A stretch of DNA of 64,000 nt from Gigantopelta aegis (lineage: Eukaryota; Mollusca; Gastropoda; Neomphalida; Peltospiridae): positions 9,297,109 through 9,361,108 of the forward strand of contig NC_054713.1 of the NCBI RefSeq assembly GCF_016097555.1, read 5' to 3'. The number at the start of each line of letters is the position of its first letter. Position 1 is the stretch's first letter. Both the position numbers and the translations under genes were made by a program. This document shows, piece by piece, positions 41,290-51,460 of this stretch. Below the pieces are notes generated by a model that saw only the letters and a list, made by a program, of their open reading frames with translations, was not told where the DNA came from and searched no databases.

Positions 41290-43497
41290 TATTAGGAACA
41301 TATCAACGGAGCTGACCTGTCTCTGTGTCTGTCAGTATTGAAACTCAGTCACATTTAGTACCAATATCTACGGAGCTGATCCGTGTCTGTGTCTGTCAGT
41401 ATTGAAACTAATTCACATTCAGTACCAGTACTCCAGTTGCAGTAATGTTTACGGAGCTGACCCGTCTCTGTGTCTGTCAGTATTGAAACTAATTCACATT
41501 CAGTACCAGTACTCCAGTTGCAGTAATGTTTACGGAGCTGACCCGTCTCTGTGTCTGACAGTATTGAAACTCAGTCACATTCAGTACCAATATTTACGGA
41601 GCTGATCCGTGTCTGTGTCTGTCAGTATTGAAACTAATTCACATTCAGTACCAGTACTCCAGTTGCAGTAATGTTTATGGAGCTGACCCGTCTCTGTGTC
41701 TGTCGGTATTGAAACTCAGTCACATTCAGTACCAATATTTACGGAGCTGATCCGTGTCTGTGTCTGTCAGTATTGAAACTCAGTCACATTCAGTACCAAT
41801 ATTTACGGAGCTGACCCGTGTCTGTGTCTGTCAGTATTGAAACTCAGTCACATTCAGTACCAATATTTATTTAGCTGACCCGTGTCTGTGTCTGTCAGTA
41901 TTGAAACTCAGTCACATTCAGTACCAATATTTACGGAGCTGACCCGTGTCTGTGTCTGTCAGTATTGGAACTCAGTCACATTTAGTACCAATATTTACGG
42001 AGCTGATCCGTGTCTGTGTCTGTCAGTATTGAAACTTATTCACATTCAGTACCAATATTCCAGTTCCAGTAATATTTACGGAGCTGATCCGTCTCTGTGT
42101 CTGTCAGTATTGAAACTAATTCACATTTAGTACCAATATTTACGGAGCTGACCAGTCTCTGTGTCTGTCAGTATTGAAACTCAGTCACATTCAGTACCAA
42201 TATTTACGGAGCTGATCCGTGTCTGTGTCTGTCAGTATTGAAACTAATTCACATTCAGTACCAGTACTCCAGTTGCAGTAATGTTTATGGAGCTGACCCG
42301 TCTCTGTGTCTGTCGGTATTGAAACTCAGTCACATTCAGTACCAATATTTACGGAGCTGATCCGTGTCTGTGTCTGTCAGTATTGAAACTCAGTCACATT
42401 CAGTACCAATATTTACGGAGCTGACCCGTGTCTGTGTCTGTCAGTATTGAAACTCAGTCACATTCAGTACCAATATTTATTTAGCTGACCCGTGTCTGTG
42501 TCTGTCAGTATTGAAACTCAGTCACATTCAGTACCAATATTTACGGAGCTGACCCGTGTCTGTGTCTGTCAGTATTGGAACTCAGTCACATTTAGTACCA
42601 ATATTTACGGAGCTGATCCGTGTCTGTGTCTGTCAGTATTGAAACTTATTCACATTCAGTACCAATATTCCAGTTCCAGTAATATTTACGGAGCTGATCC
42701 GTCTCTGTGTCTGTCAGTATTGAAACTAATTCACATTTAGTACCAATATTTACGGAGCTGACCAGTCTCTGTGTCTGTCAGTATTGAAACTCAGTCACAT
42801 TTAGTAACAATATTTACGGAGCTGACCTGTCTCCGTGTCTGTCAGTATTGAAACTCAGTCACATTTAGTACTAATATTTACGGAGCTGATCCGTGTCTGT
42901 GTCTGTCAGTATTGAAACTCATTCACATCCAGTACCAGTATTCCACTTGCAGTAATATTTACGGAGCTGACCTGTCTCTGTGTCTGTCAGTATTGAAACT
43001 AATTCACATTCAGTACCAGTATTCCACTTGCAGTAATATTTACGGAGCTGACCTGTCTCTGTGTCTGTCAGTATTGAAACTCATTCACATCCAGTACCAG
43101 TATTCCACTTGCAGTAATATTTACGGAGCTGACCTGTCTCTGTGTCTGTCAGTATTGAAACTCATTCACATCCAGTACCAGTATTCCACTTGCAGTAATA
43201 TTTACGGAGCTGACCTGTCTCTGTGTCCGTCAGTATTGAAACTCATTCACATTCAGTACCAGTATTCCACTTGCAGTAATATTTACGAAGCTGACCTGTC
43301 TCTGTGTCCGTCAGTATGAAACTCATTCACATTCAGTACCAGTATTCCACTTGCAGTAATATTTACGAAGCTGACCCGTCTCTGTGTCCGTCAGTATTGA
43401 AACTCATTCACATTCAGTACCAGTATTCCACTTGCAGTAATATTTACGAAGCTGACCCGTCTCTGTGTCCGTCAGTATTGAAACTCATTCACATTCA
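41290..43497. repeat. 64/81-bp tandem array with 610-bp higher-order duplication
   Basis: About 31 units. The short unit is 64 bp (ATTGAAACTCAGTCACATTC ... CGGAGCTGATCC ... CTGTGTCTGTCAGT). The long unit is 81 bp, adding a CTCCAGTTGCAGTAATG-type insert. About 41560-42170 is repeated almost exactly at 42170-42780 (offset 610). The right third is mostly long units. Frames across it are repeat artefacts. Confidence 0.95.
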
Positions 43498-44084
43498 GTT
43501 TTTGTTTGTTATTATCTGTGTAAATGAGCACATATATAAAATATAAAACAATCAATGATAATTTTAAAACAGAATATAGCTAAAAATAACAGTGTAAGCT
43601 GAGGGAACTGAGGATCCAATAGATTAGTGAGGTGGATCTCAACTCAGTCTGCAATAAATACAAATATTGTCTAGTTTATCTCGCATTCTGAGAGTACTGC
43701 TGAAGCAATAATTGCCCCACAAGTCTAAATTCAAAGGTCATAGCGCTGTCAAGCCTGGATAAATTCCATATTTGACAGAGTTATCGCCCTTGAATAGATT
43801 CCCTTGAAAGTGAAACTTGATCCCCGGGGATAACACTGTCAACAAGGAATAAATACCCATGAAAGTCAAACTTGGTCTGTAACTATACACGATAAACCTA
43901 TGTAATTTATACCAAATTTCAACTGAATATAATTATTATCTTGAGCTATTGTGAAAAACAAAACCCTCTGGAAAACTATATGTGGGACAGACAGACAGTC
44001 AGACAGATGGACAGAAGGATGTAGACGAAACCTATAGTCCCTTTCTGTTGTACGGGAAGGGGACTAATACACACATTTAATATA
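43498..44084. repeat. Dispersed repeat with CAGACAGACAG segment
   Basis: The right part (about 43975-44065: TATGTGGGACAGACAGAC ... GAAACCTATAGTCC) recurs at about 57241-57330, indicating a dispersed element. The left part is unassigned. Confidence 0.55.
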
Positions 44085-44090
44085 TTTATT
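44085..44090 (-). promoter_or_regulatory. Candidate poly(A) signal of the receptor-like gene
   Basis: Minus-strand AATAAA about 95 nt downstream of the TAG at 44182-44184. Confidence 0.45.
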
Positions 44091-44181
44091 TATCACTTTT
44101 CCCTATATTAAATGGCAAGTGTCCGAAATGTTTTAACTCAGTCTTGTGTGACTATGTTGTAATAATCGCAATCTCTGATGA

Positions 44182-44438
44182 CTATGAATCGTCCGGCAGC
44201 ATTTGTGTCGGTTCGTTGACGTGGAGGTACACGTTGTCTCCATCAACACTGGATGACGTGTTAACATACTGTACAGTGTTGTGTGGTAGATGCGCATAAG
44301 TGTTGCCAACTGTCATCAGTGTTTTGTTATTAGCGACAGAAGGGTTAGTAGTGATATCAGTGTTATTAGGGTTAGCATCTCTGTTGACGTGATCTGCGCC
44401 ATCATTGATATTTTCTTCAGCTTTTGTTCGTTCTTTTC
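44182..44438 (-). CDS. Receptor-like gene: cytoplasmic tail exon (last exon)
   Basis: A very strong minus-strand 3' splice site (T-rich tract then TTTTACAG|G) starts a 257-nt exon. It has 2 nt, then 84 codons and TAG. The peptide is polar (KERTKAEENINDGADHVNRD; DITTNPSVANNK). Near its end it has three tyrosine motifs: NTYAHL, VQYVNT and NVYLHV. YxxL/YxxV and YxN are known docking motifs for SH2 proteins. None is a strict ITIM, since the -2 residue is Asn or Val. A second frame is also open for ~40 codons, but it ends early. Expected location: cytoplasm, beneath the membrane. Confidence 0.55.
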
Positions 44439-44487
44439 CTGTAAAAAAAATAAAAATAAAAATAAAAATTCAAGTTATATCATCACA

Positions 44488-44489
44488 TA

Positions 44490-44533
<44 letters not shown>

Positions 44534-44570
44534 CCACCATCATCATCACCATCATCATCATCATCATCAT
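44488..44570. repeat. (ATC)n microsatellite split by a SINE
   Basis: CAT/ATC run at 44488-44570 that resumes at 44877-44893 after the SINE. Confidence 0.93.
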
Positions 44571-44868
44571 GGGGCGGGCCATAGCTCAGTGGTAAAGCGT
44601 TCGACTAATGCGCGATCGTTCTAAAATATATAACCGTAAATAAAATCTAGGATCGATTCCCGTCGACCGGTGGGCCCACTGTTCTATTTCTCGTTCCAGC
44701 CAGTGCTCCACAACTGGTGTAACAAAGGCCGTGGTATGTACAATCCTGTCTATATGATGGTTCATATAAAATAGCCCTTGCTGCTAATTGAAAAGAGTAG
44801 CCCGTAACCATATAACCGTAAATAAAATGTGTTGAGGTGCGTCGTTAAAAACCCAAACATTTCGTTCT
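44570..44868 (+). mobile_element. SINE, head A / tail T2, rearranged head
   Basis: Within the head, about 25 bp of tail sequence (ATATAACCGTAAATAAAAT) interrupts box B (GATCGTTCTA ... CTAGGATCGATTCC). It resembles a template switch or gene conversion. Inserted in (CAT)n. Confidence 0.82.
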
Positions 44869-44893
44869 TCCTTCCTTCATCATCATCATCATG

Positions 44894-45194
44894 ATCATGA
44901 TTAAAGTAGACCTTAAAATAATGCCGACATCACATCTAGGTTACTCCAACCAAAAAAGCAGCACGAGATCAATAATGTATCGGTGGTTAGAACGGGAGAA
45001 ATATTTCACTGAGGGCGCTCGATCCCGTAACTCATCGCTTATACTTTCTTCTTCTTTGTTGGATCAAGATCAGGATCAGGATTGGGATCAGGGCGAAGGG
45101 TGTTGTGGGAGTTTTGAGCTCGGGGAGGGTTCTGAAGGGTGGGGGAAACAACAGTCCACACGTTGTTCTTTCAGTACTAAATTATGTATCATAT
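44894..45194. other. No gene; short GATCAGG repeats
   Basis: The minus strand gives a short hydrophobic frame (LIPILILILIQQRRR) from a GATCAG simple repeat near 45065-45095. I regard it as low complexity. Confidence 0.4.
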
Positions 45195-45300
45195 TTTATC
45201 CTGCAACCACAGTTTCTATTGGCAGAATATGATGACGGATAAAGCAAAGTCATATCCTGCTAGTCATATCCTGCTACTAGCAGGATATGACTTTTGATGT
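45195..45300. repeat. Dispersed element with CCTGCTACTAGCAGG palindrome
   Basis: Same flank as the 42-bp minisatellite (TCCTGCAACCACAGTTTC) and a diverged relative at 62060-62150. Here the palindrome is unexpanded. Confidence 0.72.
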
Positions 45301-45524
45301 CACTCATGTGATGTCACACGCATAGCCTACATTACAAAATCATTCATTTGACCTCTAGATCATCGTACACTGTGGCTGAAATACGATAATAAATAACTAT
45401 TTGTACGTCATTGATTCAGTTCATTTTCATTTCAACTTATTTTCGTGCTTATTATATATCCAATTAAGGTTCAAGCACACTGTCCTGGGCACACACTTCA
45501 GCTATCTGGGATGTCTGTCAAGGA

Positions 45525-45696
45525 CAGTGGGTTAGTTGTTAGTGGTTAGTGAGAGAAAAGAGGGTGAAGTGGTCTTACACCTACCCACCGAGTCGTGAAA
45601 ACTCGCTCTGGGTGGGAGCCGGTACCGGGCTGCGAACCCTGTACCTACCAGCCTTATGTCCGATGGTTTAACCGCGACACCACCGAGGCTGGTTAT
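45525..45696 (-). mobile_element. SINE with head D
   Basis: Minus-strand head (CCTCGGTGGTGTCGCGGTTAA; box B-like AGGGTTCGCAGCCC) with a different body (ACCGGCTCCCACCCAGAGCG). It continues into the CCAGATAGCTGAAGTGTG / GTCCTGGGCACAC repeat, also present at 47025-47090. Confidence 0.62.
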
Positions 45697-45763
45697 TGAA
45701 CAGTTATTCAGTAAATCTGGCAAACTGCCTTCGTGCCCGTGTAGTTAACCTATGTCAGTACAC

Positions 45764-45840
45764 CGATTTGTCAGTTACGACAACAACCACAGCTACAACT
45801 ACAAGAACTGCACCGACGGTACCTCCTGCAGCAGGTGCAA
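45764..45840 (-). CDS. Receptor-like gene: candidate transmembrane exon
   Basis: After a good minus-strand 3' splice site (TTTTTATACTTACCATTGC ... TGTGTTGCAG) the frame reads VAPAAGGTVGAVLVVVAVVV then VVTDKS. This is a ~20-residue hydrophobic helix with a charged end. Possible donors are GTC|GTAACT (45779) or TCG|GTGTAC (45764). Caution: the plus strand is Thr-rich (VTTTTTATTTRTAP) and ends in an ideal donor (ATG|GTAAGT), so a plus-strand exon is the alternative. The phase does not join directly to the stalk exon or the tail exon, so extra exons would be needed. Confidence 0.38.
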
Positions 45841-46189
45841 CTGCAACACAAATTGCAATGGTAAGTATAAAAATAGGCATATATTAGCAAAATCGTTTTT
45901 TTTATGTAATAAAATAAAAGTTCCTAGTGCTAAGTCAATTTTAATATTTGGTTTACAATGCATATTGCTATAGATCGATGTTTTTGTTGAATTGTTTTGT
46001 CTATTATTATATATTATTATTATTATTATTATTATTGCTGTTATTTATGTTTTTGTTGCTGTTGGGTGGGACATGAGGTGACGGCAGGACATCACAGTGT
46101 CTCTTTTCGTTTATTCTCAATCTACTCGGACAGTATCTACGATATTTCAAATTTCATCCTCCTCCACATACTAGTCCTTGCCTTTCTAT

Positions 46190-47020
46190 CAAATGACAGG
46201 TGCTTGTGAATTCACTCAGTTCAAACGTCTGTCAGTCTCTACCAAGGCGACATCGCAATACGTCTTGGTCAGCTTGTCTGTAAGAATCTTCACCGAAATT
46301 CACTCAGGTCAAACATCTGTCATTCTCTACCAGGGCAACATCGCAATATGTCTTGGTCAGCTTGTCTGCTTGATGCACGGTCGGTCTAGGATCGACCCCC
46401 GTCGGTGGACCCATTGGGCTATTTCTCGTTCCAGCCAGTGCTCCACAACTGGTGTAACAACGGCCGTGCTATGTACTATCCTGTCTGTGGGATGGTGTAT
46501 ATAAAAGATCCCTTGCTGTTAATCGAAAAGAGTAGCCCATGAAGAGGCGTCATCGGGTTTCCTCTCTCAATATCTGTGAGGTCCTTAACCATGTCTGAGA
46601 CCATATAACTGTAAATAAAAATGTGTTGAGTGCGTCGTTAAATAAAACATTTCTTTCTTTCTTTCTGGTCAGCTTGTCTGTAAGAGTCTTCAGCGAAATT
46701 CACTCAGGTCAAACATCTGTCATTCTCTGTCAGGGCGACATCGCAATACATCTTGGTCAGCTTGTATGTAAGAATCTTCACCGAAATTCACTCAGGCCAA
46801 ACATCTGTAATTCTCTACCAGGGCGACATCGCAATACGTCTTGGTCAGCTTGTCTGTAAGAGTCTTCACCGAAATTCACTCAGGTCAAAAATCTGTCATT
46901 CTCTACCAAGGCGACATCGCAATATGTCTTGGTCAGCTTGTTTGTAAGAGTCTTCACCGAAATTCACTCAGGTCAAACATCTGTCATTCTCTACCAGGGT
47001 GACATCGCAATACGTCTAAG
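46190..47020. repeat. 88-bp minisatellite (about six units), split by a SINE
   Basis: Units of 88 bp (ACCGAAATTCACTCAGGTC ... CTCTACCAGGGCGACATCGC ... GGTCAGCTTGTCTGTAAG), each a few per cent diverged. The array lies in an intron of the candidate receptor gene. Confidence 0.92.
46369..46665 (+). mobile_element. SINE, truncated head A / tail T2, 15-bp TSD
   Basis: Starts at CTTGATGCACGGTCGG, lacking box A. Tail ends GTCGTTAAATAAAACATTTC. TGGTCAGCTTGTCTG at 46354-46368 and 46666-46680 is the duplicated target. Confidence 0.93.
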
Positions 47021-47168
47021 CTATTCCAGATAGCTGAGATGTGTGCCCAGGACAACGTGCTTGAACCTTAATTGAATTCAAGCACGGAAATAACTATAAA
47101 TAAAAATGTAAGCGTCTTCAGTTTTTCATGGTTATGTATTTATTATTTCTTTCAACATGGAAACTTAC

Positions 47169-47335
47169 CTGGAAACTGCTGTTTTATTGGAAGACGATGC
47201 GATTGACGTCATTGTTGGTGATGATGACGTCGTAGGTGTTGGTGGAAATATTGTCGTAGGTGGTTGTTTTGGCGTAGGTGTTCGTGTTGTTGTGATCATA
47301 CTTGACAGCTGGCTTAAAACACTGCAGCCGAAGAG
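47169..47335 (-). CDS. Receptor-like gene: Ser/Thr/Pro-rich stalk exon
   Basis: 167-nt minus-strand exon between ATCACATTCTAG and the consensus donor TTTCCAG|GTAAGT. In phase 0, the phase left by the Ig exon, it begins LFGCSVLSQLSSM. That fits the F-strand Cys and C-terminus of an Ig domain. It continues TRTPTPKQPPTTIFPPTPTT and SSSPTMTSIASSSNKTAVS, a mucin-type O-glycosylated stalk with an NKT sequon. It ends with 2 nt of an incomplete codon. The 3' splice site is weak (A-rich upstream). Another frame is open but hits a stop before the donor. Confidence 0.5.
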
Positions 47336-47464
47336 CTAGAATGTGATTTTTTTTTTTTTTAAACACGCACACAAGTACATACAGACGAGAGAGTGAGAGA
47401 ACAAGAGACAGAAAGATAGACACACAAGCCAAGAGACACAGAGACAGAGGTAAAATGACAGACA

Positions 47465-47472
<8 letters not shown>

Positions 47473-47498
<26 letters not shown>

Positions 47499-47545
47499 TA
47501 GGGAGAGAGAGAGAGAGAGAGGGGGGAGAGAGAGAGAGAGGAGAG

Positions 47546-47632
<87 letters not shown>
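47473..47632. repeat. (GA)n microsatellite
   Basis: GA run with GGGG interruptions. Spurious Glu/Arg and Ser/Leu frames. Confidence 0.97.
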
Positions 47633-47634
<2 letters not shown>

Positions 47635-48069
47635 ATTGAGGCAGGGATAGAAAGAAAGTGAGAGAGAGGTATCTGTGTTATATACTAGCCAAGGACTCCG
47701 GGTGTGGCTGGAAGGCAACTGTACATTGCTCTCACTGAGGTCATCGATCTCACCCATGTGACGTCATGCGAGCGATCTCCCACTCTGACCTTCGTCACGA
47801 CGATTGGACGAATCATCGAAGAGTGTGCAAGTTTATTTTGAGTGTGATTCAGGAGTGCATTATATTGCCGATTGATTGTACTTTGTATGGAAATTATTAT
47901 TAATACGACACGGACGTGCTTCTTTTATTCTTTACAATATTAAAAAGACTATGATTTTTGTCAGAATATTCAGCTAAAGTCCTAGCATGCTATACAAGGC
48001 GCACAGCTGTCTCTGTCTCTGCGGGTTTCTTCTGTCTATAACATTAGACAATGTTCATTAATTCAATCA

Positions 48070-48365
48070 GTTGAGTGCGCGCCTGAGGTGCTTTCGTCAC
48101 AAAATCAAGCCACCTCGGTGGAACCATTCAACTGATTTAGTTTTTCTCTCGTTCCAACCAGTGCACCACAACTGGTCAAAGGCCGTGATATGTGCTGTCC
48201 TGTCTGTGTGAAAGTGCATATAACATATCCCTTTCTGCATTAGGAAACATGTAGCGGATTTCCTCTGATGACGTGTCAGAATTACCAAATGTTTGACATC
48301 CAATAGCCAATGATTATTATTCAATGTGCTCTAGTGGTGTCGTTAAACAAAACAAACTTTAATTT
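48070..48365 (+). mobile_element. SINE, head E / tail T1
   Basis: Head E (TGAGTGCGCGCCTGAGGTGC; a degraded box B, AAATCAAGCC) joined to the common body at TCTCTCGTTCCAACCAGTG. T1 tail ends GTCGTTAAACAAAACAAAC. Confidence 0.85.
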
Positions 48366-48459
48366 TTATTCTGTAAAAATGAACTACCGCGATCTAAGTG
48401 ACATCCATATATTATATAGATGTTTAATATAATCACTAAAGAAAATATAATTTACTGAC

Positions 48460-48646
48460 CTGTTCCTTCTTTTTGTGTAAACCTGTAAACTGTAAACAGA
48501 TTCCCGACTCATCGTCGACGTCGTCAGCTACAATGCCATGGTGCTGATCGCTGTTGTGACAGTCGGTGATGAAGTATCTTTGAGACACGAACACTGGCGA
48601 TCCGTTTTCGTATCGCAGTATACAATTAATGTGGACACCCAAGAAT
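48460..48646 (-). CDS. Receptor-like gene: Ig-fold exon
   Basis: Minus-strand exon ending GAACAG|GTCAGT in phase 0. It encodes GVHINCILRYENGSPVFVSQ, RYFITDCHNSDQHHGIVADD and VDDESGICLQFTGLHKKKEQ. Joined to the next exon it gives GICLQFTGL-HKKKEQ-LFGCSV. This resembles strands E and F of an immunoglobulin domain, with INC as the B-strand Cys and FGC as the F-strand Cys about 60 residues later. The start at ATTTCTGGAG|A is uncertain. In the same frame a stop lies about 35 nt further upstream, so an upstream exon with a signal peptide is required. No Trp of strand C is obvious. Expected to be extracellular. Confidence 0.5.
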
Positions 48647-48699
48647 CTCCAGAAATAATACTTTGTTGAAAGCCAGTATCATGCCCAGTTCCCCAATGT

Positions 48700-49153
48700 T
48701 CCGGAGACTGTTGTCGCCATCAGCCAGTCATTGTGCGTTATCCTTCTGCAACAGACATGCATTATAGGGAGCAGGAGCTGTCAACACTAGACTGTCGCAG
48801 GTCCTTTTCCTCTAAACTGTCCGAAGTCTACTACACACACCACACCCCTTTCATAAAAGGGGAGACAACTCGAGGAATTTCCAGAAAAGACTGGTTAATT
48901 CTTCCAGTCAGTAGGTGGGCCCACATTCATCCGGGCCAGACTCCTTCCGAACATCCAAGAATAAACACAGATACACCCGGAACAATTCTGGTTACATGTC
49001 TTTAATTTATATTCACCTCCACATCACATCACATCCAGTAATAACACTGTTCACCTCCTTAGACATAGTGGCATCTCAAGACAGGCACAGTTAATGTCAA
49101 ATCTATGATCAAAATGTCGAATCCAGGAATTATTAAAAAATGTAACTTGTCAC

Positions 49154-49184
<31 letters not shown>

Positions 49185-49359
49185 TATTTCTACAAAAACA
49201 TATGAAGACTTAAAAATGAAGTTAATGTCTGCCTTTTATTTTAAAAAATGTGAACTAAGGCAAATGTACATAGTCTATGAGGTACTTAAAAAACTAGGCC
49301 ATCATATGATGTGAGATTCCTAATTACATCATTAATATAAATTAATTACAATCCAAGTC
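48700..49359. other. No exon assigned; possible upstream part of the receptor locus
   Basis: A plus-strand open frame spans 48733-49005, but it lacks support. (AAT)n at 49158-49182. A minus-strand ATG-led hydrophobic stretch MILAFNKVLFLEILG (about 48640-48684) is out of frame with the Ig exon. Confidence 0.3.
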
Positions 49360-49364
49360 ATTAC

Positions 49365-49616
49365 CAGGGTTTCTGCCAGAAAGACATTTTTGGGTATGGA
49401 GCTATGGAATTCAATATTTACAATGTGTGTATTGCAAGCACCTATTGTCCCCCAGAAAGCAAACGGGTTAGGTTTGAGGTTAGGGTTAAGAAAATCATAC
49501 AGTAATGGTAAGAGTCATGATAATTTTGTCAAAAGGTTTGCTTAAAAAAAAAGAATTATCTGCAAACAAATTAGGGTATGATACCATGCCCGTTTTACCT
49601 TCTGGCAGAAACCCTG
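49365..49616. mobile_element. MITE with CAGGGTTTCTGCCAGAA termini
   Basis: 17-bp perfect inverted ends, then weaker matching (GG-ATGG). ATTAC flanks both sides (49360-49364 and 49617-49621), a possible 5-bp duplication. The interior includes GGGTTAGG/TTAGGGTTAAG. Confidence 0.82.
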
Positions 49617-50404
49617 ATTACCCCTCAATTTAGAAATAGTAAATACAAAATACTATCTGTTATACCCTCTGGCAGAAACCCTGATTACCCCTCAATTTAG
49701 AAATAGTAAATACAAAATACTATCTGTTATACCTTCTGGCAGAAACCCTGATTACCCCTCAATTTAGAAATAGTAAATACAAAATACTATCTGTTATACC
49801 TTCTGGCAGAAACCCTGATTACCCCTCAATTTAGAAATAGTAAATACAAAATACTATCTGTTATACCCTCTGGCAGAAACCCTGATTACCCCTCAATTTA
49901 GAAATAGTAAATACAAAATACTATCTGTTATACCCTCTGGCAGAAACCCTGATTACCCCTCAATTTAGAAATAGTAAATACAAAATACTATCTGTTATAC
50001 CCTCTGGCAGAAACCCTGATTACCCCTCAATTTAGAAATAGTAAATACAAAATACTATCTGTTATACCCTCTGGCAGAAACCCTGATTACCCCTCAATTT
50101 AGAAATAGTAAATACAAAATACTATCTGTTATACCCTCTGGCAGAAACCCTGATTACCCCTCAATTTAGAAATAGTAAATACAAAAAATACTATCTGTTA
50201 TACCCTCTGGCAGAAACCCTGATTACCCCTCAATTTAGAAATAGTAAATACAAAATACTATCTGTTATACCCTCTGGCAGAAACCCTGATTACCCCTCAA
50301 TTTAGAAATAGTAAATACAAAATACTATCTGTTATACCCTCTGGCAGAAACCCTGATTACCCCTCAATTTAGAAATAGTAAATACAAAATACTATCTGTT
50401 ATAC
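49598..50404. repeat. 67-bp tandem array, 12 nearly identical copies
   Basis: Each unit is the MITE's right terminus (TCTGGCAGAAACCCTG) plus 50 bp of its right flank (ATTACCCCTCAATTTAG ... ACTATCTGTTATACC). Units differ only by CCTTCT/CCCTCT and one 3-bp insertion at about 50185. Very recent homogenisation. Confidence 0.96.
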
Positions 50405-50418
50405 CACACACACTCTTC

Positions 50419-50452
<34 letters not shown>

Positions 50453-51045
50453 CAACAACAAAACAAAACCCCACAAAAATGTTTAGGACCCGCTCCCCAA
50501 GAGAAACCAGACCAAAAAGGATGTTCTTTACCGATACTTTCCCTCCCTCTCACCAAAAAGGATTCGAAAGGTCTGCATCGGTCAAGGAATGTTTTTGTTT
50601 TTTCCATCTCATTCAAGCATACTTATCTAAGAGAAAAACCCTTTAAATTAGGGTTCCCCCACCCAGTTGATCAAAACCCAAGCCCCCTTCCCGGGACATC
50701 TTCTACAAACAATTACCCACGGGTCTCCAATACCCAATTAACTGTTCACCAGCCATCCACCTGAAAAACTTTTAGCTGCAAGAATATGGGTCAGACATTA
50801 ATTTAAAGAAAAAAATAACTAAGATTAGACATTTATGAACATTCTCAAAATTATACCCTAAATTTAACCCCATACTTAACCTAATTACCACTGTTAGACT
50901 ACAGTGTTACAAAAAATTAAAGAAAACTTTGCTACCTTAATTTATTTTTACTATATTTAAAAAAAAACATAATTAGAAAACAATTCTAGAAAATAACTAC
51001 GTTTAATGCTGTTCCCAGCAACTGACGAGATTTAGCCACTACTTA
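50405..51045. other. C30 homopolymer and unassigned sequence
   Basis: 50421-50450 is 30 consecutive C, the longest such run in the window. The rest is AT-rich without a recognised gene. Confidence 0.6.
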
Positions 51046-51460
51046 TAGCTCAGCTTATGAACAATCCGGTCCGTCCATTCCACACCGGGCAAACGTATAG
51101 ATCCATCTTATCACCATCTTCCTCAGCTTATGAACAATCCGGACCGTCCACCCTACACACCGGGCAGACGTATAGATCCATCTTCTCACCATCCTCCTCA
51201 GCTGATGAACAATCCGGAACATCCGCCTCACACACAGGGCAGACGTATAGATCCATCTTATCACCATCCTCCTCAGCTTATGAACAATCCAGACTGTCCA
51301 CCCCACACACTGGGCAGACGTATAGATCCATCTTATCACCATCCTCCTCAACTTATGAACAATCCAGACTGTCCACCCCACACACTGGGCAGACGTATAG
51401 ACCCAGCTTCTCACCCTCCTCCTCAGCTTATGAACAATCTGGATGTCACGGGGATCCTAC
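51046..51460. repeat. 75-bp tandem array, small block
   Basis: About 5.5 units (ATGAACAATCC ... CACACACCGGGCAGACGTAT ... TCACCATCCTCCTCAGCTT), the same family as 52575-56135. All units here are 75 bp, so several frames on both strands stay open. Confidence 0.95.

Noticed and set aside
44290..44595. 101-codon plus-strand ORF
   Set aside because: It is antisense to the better supported minus-strand tail exon and ends in an (ATC)n microsatellite.
45040..45100. Minus-strand LIPILILILIQQRRR as a transmembrane segment of the receptor
   Set aside because: It comes from a GATCAG simple repeat, is too short, and has no splice support.
47359..47757. 132-codon Ser/Leu-rich ORF
   Set aside because: Derived from the (GA)n/(CT)n microsatellite. 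The same applies to frames at 9367-9652 and 30284-30597.
47690..47830. Additional Ig-like exon (frame containing VTWVRSMTSVRAMYSCL)
   Set aside because: No acceptable 3' splice site, and the Ig and stalk exons already join in phase without it. Kept only as an alternative.
49598..50404. CRISPR-like array
   Set aside because: Units are contiguous with no variable spacers, in a eukaryotic repeat-rich context; it is a tandem satellite.
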